The position numbers were made by a program, and so were the translations under genes. From positions 682,001 to 746,000 of the forward strand of contig NZ_CP072359.1 of NCBI RefSeq assembly GCF_018128065.1: DNA of 64,000 nucleotides. Reading direction: 5' to 3'. Positions 57,680 to 64,000 of the stretch are shown here, in pieces. Origin of the DNA: Prevotella melaninogenica. Its GTDB lineage: Bacteria > Bacteroidota > Bacteroidia > Bacteroidales > Bacteroidaceae. Every line of letters begins with the position of its first letter. Positions within the stretch are counted from its first letter, which is position 1. A model generated the notes under the pieces. That model was not told the origin of the DNA and made no database searches. It saw nothing but the letters and a program-made list of their open reading frames with translations.

Positions 57680-58507
57680 CTAAAAATCTTTTAGTTTATA
57701 AGATAATTTAACAATAAAGAAAATGAAAAGCAGCAAAGAAAGCCCTGCAAAGACATAAAGAATGGGAGGAAATGCGTCAGAACTCCCTACTCCATCATCC
57801 AAAAAAATTCCAATGAAAGCAATGATATTATTAACCGCATGCATGCTAAAGGTGAGATAAATACTCTTTGTTTTATAATAAACCCACCCATATATCACTC
57901 CACCTATAAAAGCGCCTATAGCTTGATACGGGAACTCATGTATCATAGTAAAGAGCATAGCAGATGCGATAATGCCTACCCATGGAGAAGTTTTCAACTT
58001 TAATAAAATCCTTTCTACTACTCCACGGAAAAACAACTCTTCCACAATGGGAGCTAATATACAAACACTAAAAAATGTACCAACATTAATATTCTTAATA
58101 AGATCAGTTTCTGGAACCTCCCCTATAATTTGTGATAGAGCTGTTATAAGACTCACCTCAGGTAAGCATTCGGTTAAGGCTACAAGTATACACAATAGCG
58201 TAAGAAGGGCTATTTTCTCTCTTTTTATCGTTCCTAAGTTCAATTTAGCCTTGCCAATACATATCGCTGAGAGACCTAATGCTATGTATACAAAAAATAT
58301 TTCTATCAATTCCCCTATGGGTGTTGCTATCCACCGAGCATAAGATAAAGTTTTAGGAGTGCAAAATTGATAAATCAAATTATTTATAATAAGGGCAAAT
58401 ATACATATAAAAAATGCGTAAAAGAGGAAACCTAACAACTTCTTTATATAATAAAGGTTTGTAAGACCAGTACTTGCCACTATTCTTTTTCTTTTTGAAT
58501 ACTTCAT
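57680..58507 (-). CDS. CPBP family intramembrane metalloprotease
   Basis: A 275-aa membrane protein with about eight hydrophobic helices. The CPBP (CAAX protease/Abi) motifs are present: APIVEELFFRGVVERIL (EExxxR, about residues 155-171), FTMIHEFPYQA (conserved His) and FSMHAVNNIIAF (His and Asn). In bacteriocin loci such proteins act in immunity or in peptide processing. ATG 58507 is preferred over TTG 58516. It is followed by the two double-glycine peptides and preceded by an ABC-exporter stub, all on the same strand. Confidence 0.87.
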   Translation of the reverse strand: MKYSKRKRIVASTGLTNLYYIKKLLGFLFYAFFICIFALIINNLIYQFCTPKTLSYARWIATPIGELIEIFFVYIALGLSAICIGKAKLNLGTIKREKIALLTLLCILVALTECLPEVSLITALSQIIGEVPETDLIKNINVGTFFSVCILAPIVEELFFRGVVERILLKLKTSPWVGIIASAMLFTMIHEFPYQAIGAFIGGVIYGWVYYKTKSIYLTFSMHAVNNIIAFIGIFLDDGVGSSDAFPPILYVFAGLSLLLFIFFIVKLSYKLKDF

Positions 58508-58536
58508 AATAAACAATATACCTCAAAGTTATATTT

Positions 58537-58798
58537 TTAGTTACTATACTCAAATTGTTCTTTCCACAATTTATGATAAGCCCCTTTATTAGATAATAAT
58601 TGCTCATGCGAACCTTGTTCCACAACTTTTCCACTCTCCAATACAATAATTTGTTCAGAAGCTTTTATTGTTGATAAACGGTGAGCTATTATAATTATAG
58701 TTTTCCTTTCCCTTAATTCCGCAGCATAAATTCTTGTAAGAACTCCAAGTGCCTGAGAAACAAAGTCTTCAAAACACTTGGATATGTCAGAATTTTCA
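58537..58798 (-). pseudogene. 3' stub of an ABC exporter ATPase domain, truncated at the IS
   Basis: The last ~65 codons match the end of an ABC-exporter nucleotide-binding domain: [19 protein letters not shown] (H-loop), [18 protein letters not shown], then [13 protein letters not shown]. The signature and Walker B that should precede are absent. About 30 codons of unmatched sequence ([20 protein letters not shown]) connect it to the IS end. The missing N-terminus would hold the C39 peptidase and membrane parts of a peptide exporter. As present, the stub cannot export the peptides, so the locus may depend on an exporter elsewhere or be silent. Confidence 0.8.
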
Positions 58799-60313
58799 CC
58801 TATCTTGGTGCTGCAAACATAACAAGTAAGCAAAAATCTGACATGACAAAGGTAGCAATTAAAAACGAGAATATCACTTCTTTCGGTGGAATTTATCACA
58901 TTATGGACGTTTTCTCAAAGTTAGGCTTTGAAAAACTTACCGAATCTGTATTGGGTAAACGTGGAAGTAGTGGCAAAGCATTCAGCCATGGAAGTATTTT
59001 CGGCTCTCTCTTCTTCAGCTACCTTTGTGGTGGAGAATGCCTTGAGGACATCAATGCGCTTATTGGGCAGTTCAAGCAGAGACCTGACACGCTATTACCC
59101 GGTGCCGACACTGTGGGGCGCGGACTAAAGGAGCTTGCCGAGAAAAATATTGTCTATAAGAGCGAGACTTCCGACAAGTCGTATAGTTTCAACACGGCAG
59201 AAAAGTTGAATACCTTACTTTTACGAATGATACGGAGGATGGGGCTTATAAAGGTGGGTAGCCATGTTGACTTAGACTTTGACCGCCAGTTTATTCCAGC
59301 CCACAAGTTCGATGCAAAGTATTCTTACAAGCAGGATTTTGGCTATTTCCCTGGTTGGGCTTCCATTGGGGGAATCATAGTCGGAGGTGAGAATCGTGAC
59401 GGAAACACCAATGTGAGATTCCATCAAGAAGACACGCTCCGTCGCATTATGGACCGTGTGACCTCAGAACTTGGTGTGGTAATAGAGCGTTTCCGTGCTG
59501 ACTGCGGGTCGTTCTCAAAGGAAATCATCCAAACCGTAGAGCAGCGCTGCAACACGTTCTATATACGTGCTGCCAACTGTGGCAGCCGATGCGAGGACTT
59601 CCACCAGCTGAAAGAATGGAAGAGCATTGAAGTTGGTTATGAGAGATGCGATGTCACCTCTGTCAGCATGGACGACCTCATCGAAGGAAAGTCATACAGG
59701 CTTGTCGTACAGCGTAGTCCTTTGAAAGACAAGGATGGCAGGGAGCAGACGGATATGTTCGGAGTAATATACACATACCGCTGTATCCTCACCAATAACT
59801 GGACATCTACTGAGAAAGACATCATTACATTTTATAATGAGCGTGGAGCAAGCGAAAAGAACTTCGATATACAGAACAATGACTTCGGATGGTCGCATCT
59901 GCCATTTTCCTTTATGGCTGAGAACATGGTTTTCATGATGGTTACCGCCATGCTGAAGAACTTCTATCTCTATCTCATCCGTCATATCAGCGAGAAGGTC
60001 AAGCCATTGAAAAAGACAAGCAGACTGAAAGCCTTTATCCTACATTTTGTCAGCGTGCCAGCAAAATGGGTGCGCACTGGAAGGCAGAACGTTCTGAACC
60101 TATATACAAATAAAACCTACTACTCTGAAGTATTCCTTGAATAAACAGCATGTCTTTGTGGTTTTTCATACTTCCCCATTGGTTTGGGTGGGGGATTTTA
60201 TGCGCCTGTAAGGGCAAATTCCAGCCTAAGGTCGCTTCCTATCACATGTAGAGGCAAAAAGATGTCTCAATACACAAAATCATCTCACAAGAAAAAGTGC
60301 TGCGGAATTAAGG
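58799..60313. mobile_element. IS1380-family insertion sequence (ends approximate)
   Basis: Built around an intact IS1380-type transposase. The left end is taken as CCTATCTTGGTGCTGC at 58799. The right end is taken as GTGCTGCGGAATTAAGG ending at 60313, whose reverse complement CCTTAATTCCGCAGCAC resembles the left end only loosely. The flanking 4-mers, TTCA and TTAA, do not match. The element therefore either has other ends or sits at a deletion junction. Confidence 0.65.
58843..60144 (+). CDS. IS1380-family transposase
   Basis: A 433-aa DDE transposase whose start [18 protein letters not shown] is characteristic of Bacteroides IS1380 members. The first Asp lies in [11 protein letters not shown] (about residues 141-151), the second in [12 protein letters not shown] (about 219), and the Glu in [15 protein letters not shown] (about 330-340). 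The C-terminus ([18 protein letters not shown]) is complete. Intact and presumably active. It points away from the truncated exporter gene it abuts. Confidence 0.92.
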   Translation: MTKVAIKNENITSFGGIYHIMDVFSKLGFEKLTESVLGKRGSSGKAFSHGSIFGSLFFSYLCGGECLEDINALIGQFKQRPDTLLPGADTVGRGLKELAEKNIVYKSETSDKSYSFNTAEKLNTLLLRMIRRMGLIKVGSHVDLDFDRQFIPAHKFDAKYSYKQDFGYFPGWASIGGIIVGGENRDGNTNVRFHQEDTLRRIMDRVTSELGVVIERFRADCGSFSKEIIQTVEQRCNTFYIRAANCGSRCEDFHQLKEWKSIEVGYERCDVTSVSMDDLIEGKSYRLVVQRSPLKDKDGREQTDMFGVIYTYRCILTNNWTSTEKDIITFYNERGASEKNFDIQNNDFGWSHLPFSFMAENMVFMMVTAMLKNFYLYLIRHISEKVKPLKKTSRLKAFILHFVSVPAKWVRTGRQNVLNLYTNKTYYSEVFLE

Positions 60314-60322
60314 TTAAAAACA

Positions 60323-60949
60323 ATGAATCGTTATTTTCTTTTGGCATTATCGCTATTCATGTTTCTAACATTGACACCCTGCAACGCACAACGCAATGAG
60401 AAACTTTGCTGTGGTCATAAACCTGACTCAGCTGTAATCGTGTTAAACAACCAGGCGGTAGACGCTTATACAAATCACTCGAACTCACCTGACTCTGTGA
60501 AGAAGGCGATGACCCTGCTTGATTGTGCTATTGAGAAGGACCCTGACTATCAGCTTGCTTACGCTAACAAGGCGGAATATCTCAAAAATCAAGGTGAATT
60601 GACATAGGCGTTAGAGACGCTAAATGCTTACCTAAAGCGTAATCCAATAGAACCTTACACACTTCTTGGTGCTGGTATGTTCTATGAGAAGTTGGGGAAT
60701 AAAAAGGAAGCAATGAACTACTACAAGCGTGCAGAGGCAAATTTCAAGAGACTCTATGAGAAAGATCATGATAGTGCACACGAGATAAACCGCTATGCTG
60801 CCATCAGGTTGATGGAGGGTCCTGAGAAGGTTAAGACTTTGTATAAGGCTGAGAGAGACCGCCTTGCCTCAAACGAAGAGCGACGCAAAGTGAATGATGT
60901 CTTTGTGATGACTATCATTGAAACTCCACGTGAACAGCTTTTAAAATGA
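60323..60949 (+). pseudogene. Exported TPR-repeat protein with an in-frame stop codon
   Basis: The first piece (60323-60604) has a signal peptide (MNRYFLLALSLFMFLTLTPC, possibly lipidated at the Cys before NAQRNEK) and one TPR-like helix pair (MTLLDCAIEKDPDYQLAYANKAEYLKNQGEL). TAG at 60605-60607 interrupts, and the same frame continues ALETLNAYLKRNPIEPYTLLG with further TPR units (MFYEKLGNKKEAMNYYKRAE) to TGA at 60949. A single base change would restore a ~208-aa protein. Start is ten bases after the presumed IS end, so the gene may have lost its own promoter. Confidence 0.8.
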
Positions 60950-60950
60950 C

Positions 60951-61070
60951 AGAGTGAACGGGTGGACAGGTTAACGAGTTGCTTGTAGACAGGGAAAATA
61001 AAAGACAAAGTAACAGATGAACAAAGTTCTGTTTGGTAACAAGTTAGCAAGTGAACGAGTTGCTTGTGCT
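60951..61070 (+). repeat. GTNNACRA-type array after the TPR gene stop
   Basis: Directly after the stop comes GTGAACGG, GTGGACAG and GTTAACGA, then AGTTGCTTGTAGACAGGG and AAAATAAAAGACAAAG, as in the 76-bp unit at 56 kb. A second partial unit ends near 61070. Confidence 0.75.
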
Positions 61071-61209
61071 GAATTTGTGTTTTAACGTTCTGTGTTATCA
61101 ATAACCTTTAGGTTTCTGTGTGTCCTATGGACTCTGTTTATCTGTGCTATCTGTGAGAAAATAAAGAGCTACTCTATCACAGCATTCTCTCACAGATGAC
61201 ACAGAGGAA

Positions 61210-61277
61210 CAGAAAGAACAGATTTCCTTTTTGCACACTGAAAGGCTCAGAGACCTAAAGGTCGGAGAATTCACAGA
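61210..61277. repeat. Second copy of the dispersed CAGAAAGAACAGATTT repeat
   Basis: Matches 28829-28895 closely, including CTCAGAGACCTAAAGGTCGG. The preceding bases (61080-61209) contain CTGTG-type dyads but no gene. Confidence 0.7.
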
Positions 61278-61283
61278 TTTATA

Positions 61284-61586
61284 GTTGACGAGTTAACAAG
61301 TGGACAAGTGAACCAGTTGCTTGTAGACAGAGTAATTGAAGACAAAGTAACAGATGAACAAAGTTCTTTCGAGTAACAAATGGACAAGTTGACACGTGAA
61401 CAAGTAAACGAGTTGACATGTTACTTGATAGATAAAAAAAATAAACCAGTTGATAGCAAACAAAGCATATAACTTGTTTACTTATCAACTGGTTTATTCG
61501 TTGACTAAAAACTTGTTAACTAAAAAACTTGTTCTTATGTTACTCTGTCTTTACATACCCTGTCTACAAGCAACTGGTTAACTCGT
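61284..61586. repeat. Inverted pair of GTNNACRA arrays with higher-order unit
   Basis: The left part (61284-61430) carries the unit in plus orientation (GTTGACGA, GTTAACAA, GTGGACAA, then TTGCTTGTAGACAGAG). The right part (61500-61586) carries it in minus orientation, ending against the stop codon of the GHL10 gene. The two halves can pair over long stretches. Confidence 0.75.
61441..61497 (-). terminator. Terminator of the GHL10 gene
   Basis: Perfect 15-bp arms ATAAACCAGTTGATA (61441-61455) and TATCAACTGGTTTAT (61483-61497). On the minus strand a run of seven T follows the hairpin. Confidence 0.7.
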
Positions 61587-63290
61587 CTACTTCGAAGTCC
61601 TCTTGACCATGAATGAGCCTAAGGCGAAAGACTTTTTCTTATGGTTGTAGACCTTGAGGGAATACATACCGTCGGACAGGGAACCGATATATAACTGGTT
61701 GTTTTTTAATGATTTAGCATTAACGATGCGGAGAATAACACCCTGCAAAGAGAGGATTACATAACGATCGGCATCCGTTAGCTTTGCTGCAGCAGGGAGG
61801 GTAAGGGCGTTTCCATCATTAGCGAGCAGTGTAGCAGGAGACTTCGAAAGCGTCGAAGACTTCATATTCTCCTGTAAAGCAGGCGTTTCTAATCCGTAAG
61901 GGTCCATACCTCTAACCGCAAAATAGAGATTAGGATTGACGTTCTTCAACTGCAGCGTCTGCCCAGTATAGCGTGTAAAGAGCAGGTTTCGCGCATCCTC
62001 AGTATCAACAGGATAGGTGTAGCTGGCGTATATATTATAATAAGGAGTGACCGCCTTCCACCTCAGAATCACCGACTTATCCTCTCGACGTTCTACTAAT
62101 GAGGAATTGACAGCATATGGCATGGCAGCCGTTGACACAACACCCTGCATCTTATGAGGGAGGGAAAGCGTAGTATTAAACTGCTTCTCAAAGTCGTAGA
62201 CACCCTGCTTGTTAGCCGTGAGGAAGTAAGAACGGAAATGAGCATGTCCCACTCCGAGGTCACGACTGACGTACATCTGACGAGTCAGTTCGCCCAACGT
62301 CCAATTACCCTCACGTGGATCGAGGAAGTAAGTACCCAAACCTGTCACTATCTCACGCTTATAAGCATTCTCAACCCAGTCTGCAACAAAAGGATAATAG
62401 TTGTCGCCACGGAAGTATTGCATCGGATAGAGCTGGTCCATCAACCCTAATCTCATCCACTCCTGCGCCTCTTGTGAAACACGATCGTGGGCATTGAAAT
62501 TCTTTGAACTATAACGACTGAGGTCAGCATGCTTACCGATTGGTGAGCACGACATCTTCACCCACGGTTTGATAGCTTTCACCTCGTCATGAATAGCACG
62601 CACAATGGCTGTGATATTGCTACGACGCTCATCTGGTGTGTCACCATCACGATAGGAAGGGCGTGGCCATCCATCAGGATAGCGGATATAATCGAGGTTG
62701 ATACCATCCACATCATACTTTCTCACAATCTCTCCACAGATACTCGCCAAGTAAGGAGCGACAGAAGGGTCGGCAGGGTCGAGATAAGAACCCGTAGCGT
62801 AGTTTCTGATTCGGAAGCCCTTCTGTTTCAGCGTTCTGCAGCCCAACGAGTTTTTTGCACCTACGGGAATCGTTGCTATCCAAGCATGGAGTTCCATACC
62901 ACGTTTGTGACATTCCGTCACGGCAAAGGCAAGCGGGTCATAACCATAACCCGGTGCCCCACCCTCAATGCCTGTGATACACCGATCCCATGGTTCGATA
63001 TCCGACGGATAAATCGTTGCTGCACGCACACGTGCCTGTAAGAGGACGGTGTTAATATTTGCTTTCTGGTATTTATCGAGGATGTCAATCAGTTCCTGTT
63101 TCTGCTGTTCAATACTCTCTGCCGACCGTGCGTAAGTCTTCGGCCAGTCGAGGTTAGCCAGTGTCGTCAGCCAAACGGCACGTGTCTCCCGCTTCGGCAT
63201 CCGCTTCGTAAGATAGTCAGAAAGATTTGTCTGTGCGTGTGTTGTAATCGTTATTACGCAAAGGAGCGTAAATAAAAAAAGCTTCTTCAT
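61587..63290 (-). CDS. Secreted GHL10-type glycoside hydrolase-like protein (DUF187)
   Basis: A 567-aa exported protein with signal MKKLFLFTLLCVITITTHA. The TIM-barrel domain of the GHL10 family covers about residues 30-360: ETRAVWLTTLANLDWP, NTVLLQARVRAATIYPSDIEPW, GMELHAWIATIPV, KYDVDGINLDYIRYPDGWP (acidic residues probably catalytic), and MSCSPIGKH. A fibronectin-III-like module (about 395-480) and a short C-terminal beta segment of secretion-signal type (LYIGSLSDGMYSLKVYN, GSFMVKR) follow. Relatives act on peptidoglycan-related or other surface glycans. The gene is alone, with repeats right after its stop. Confidence 0.9.
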   Translation of the reverse strand: MKKLFLFTLLCVITITTHAQTNLSDYLTKRMPKRETRAVWLTTLANLDWPKTYARSAESIEQQKQELIDILDKYQKANINTVLLQARVRAATIYPSDIEPWDRCITGIEGGAPGYGYDPLAFAVTECHKRGMELHAWIATIPVGAKNSLGCRTLKQKGFRIRNYATGSYLDPADPSVAPYLASICGEIVRKYDVDGINLDYIRYPDGWPRPSYRDGDTPDERRSNITAIVRAIHDEVKAIKPWVKMSCSPIGKHADLSRYSSKNFNAHDRVSQEAQEWMRLGLMDQLYPMQYFRGDNYYPFVADWVENAYKREIVTGLGTYFLDPREGNWTLGELTRQMYVSRDLGVGHAHFRSYFLTANKQGVYDFEKQFNTTLSLPHKMQGVVSTAAMPYAVNSSLVERREDKSVILRWKAVTPYYNIYASYTYPVDTEDARNLLFTRYTGQTLQLKNVNPNLYFAVRGMDPYGLETPALQENMKSSTLSKSPATLLANDGNALTLPAAAKLTDADRYVILSLQGVILRIVNAKSLKNNQLYIGSLSDGMYSLKVYNHKKKSFALGSFMVKRTSK

Positions 63291-63443
63291 ATATGAAATA
63301 ATAATATACGTGAATTTGAGGGACTAAATAATCTGAGTTCAATGGGGTATAAGTATCTGTAAATTCAGTGATAATGTAATTCTACCCCTTTATCGTGTGC
63401 TCTCTAAAGAACTACAAACAGAAACCACAATAGCCACCGAGGA

Positions 63444-63451
63444 CAAAATTA
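63444..63451 (-). promoter_or_regulatory. -7 promoter element for the GHL10 gene
   Basis: The minus strand reads TAATTTTG followed by TCC. The predicted start near 63437 gives a ~147-nt leader before ATG 63290. No clear -33 TTG. Confidence 0.5.
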
Positions 63452-64000
63452 CTAAATTATTTCGTATGGTAGATGACTTCTATTCGTTTTTTAATATAAT
63501 GTGGCGAAATACACGTTAAAATCCACTCTAAAAAGCGGTTTATGCTGAATGAGGAGTAATAAAATCTGCTTTCTTCATGGAAACTATCTCTCTTTCTTTC
63601 CGATGAATATGCGGTTTGCCGCCCCTTGTGACAAATGTGCCTTTGCGACTTTGCCACTTGAAGCATTGGAATTTTATTTACAAAACAAGCCGTAAAAAAA
63701 ACCGAATATAAACCTAAAAACGAGTATCAAAATCACCCATGTAAGTTACTTGCCATCAAGCATTTGCAAGACTGTATTTCAAAAGGTGCTTAGTAAGGGT
63801 TCAAAAGGGCGTTAGTAAGAACCTTAAAGGGCATCTTTTGCAAGCCAAAAGAGCATCTTTTAGAGCCCTAAAGAGCATGTATTGGTTTTGAGATGAGTGA
63901 AAATAGTTTACAAACACAAATAAAGCAGAAAACAAAATCGACTCTATTCATATATCAATTTGCCTTTTTCCATGATTTTCAAAGATTTACTCTAAAGACT
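63452..64000. repeat. Non-coding right end of the window with GGGCATCTTTTG-type repeats
   Basis: A cluster of AAAGGGCATCTTTTGCAAGCC variants lies at 63775-63880, the same family as at 30655-30752 and 12435-12475. A 69-codon minus-strand frame (63457-63666) lacks any recognised feature. Nothing else is supported up to the window edge. Confidence 0.6.

Noticed and set aside
63457..63666. 69-codon minus-strand frame near the window end
   Set aside because: No domain or start signal. It may be a repeated genomic segment; not supported as a gene from this window alone.

Overview
The window looks like chromosome from an oral or gut Prevotella-like member of the Bacteroidales. The evidence is Bacteroidetes-type promoters (TTG about 19-21 nt upstream of TAnnTTTG), a SusC/SusD locus with its usual lipoproteins, a complete Na+-NQR operon, a six-domain ribosomal protein S1, and Bacteroides-type mobilisation genes. 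The species call is inference only. No rRNA is present, and one tRNA (Arg, anticodon ACG) was found.

Layout. (1) 1-~12.5 kb is a decayed mobilisable element. It holds two tyrosine recombinases (the first frameshifted and cut by the window edge), a MjaI-type restriction-modification operon whose methyltransferase carries an extra SNase-like tail, two excisionase-like HTH proteins, a VapE-type ATPase, a CHC2/Toprim primase, a candidate oriT and a MobV relaxase. The relaxase is broken by two frameshifts and by a 2.1-kb IS whose 12-bp inverted repeats and 4-bp target duplication can be read directly. (2) 12.7-15.4 kb is a secreted GH2 glycosidase with a one-base frameshift. (3) 15.9-22 kb is nqrABCDEF, divergent from tamB, followed by rpsA and a DUF389 membrane protein. 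(4) 31-37.8 kb is an AT-rich defence island: a RloA/RloB-like (PARIS-like) ATPase/Toprim pair, then HTH-restriction enzyme-adenine methyltransferase-KAP ATPase. A DUF4248-like 3' fragment lies at its left edge. (5) 38-46.8 kb is housekeeping: folC, dnaJ-grpE, an ABC-F protein, tRNA-Arg, a TRIC-type channel, a 2-hydroxyacid dehydrogenase and rarA, separated by several repeat families. (6) 47.5-55.8 kb is a SusC/SusD locus with a Mx1-type zinc peptidase, a DUF4302 lipoprotein and a BACON-like lipoprotein. (7) 56.6-58.8 kb is a small peptide (bacteriocin-like) locus: two very short precursors with matching double-glycine leaders, a CPBP membrane protease and the 3' stub of an ABC exporter cut off at an IS1380-type element. 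(8) 60.3-64 kb holds a TPR gene with an in-frame stop, a GHL10-type secreted glycosidase and dense repeats.

The least expected signals are the double-glycine peptide pair at 57.25-57.58 kb, a degenerate 8-nt repeat (GTNNACRA) that follows stop codons in the coding orientation at several loci, the methyltransferase-SNase fusion, and the coupling of a KAP ATPase to a type II restriction-modification operon. Four genes carry apparent one- or two-base indels and a fifth has an in-frame stop. Base-calling errors in the source assembly should be excluded before treating these genes as dead.
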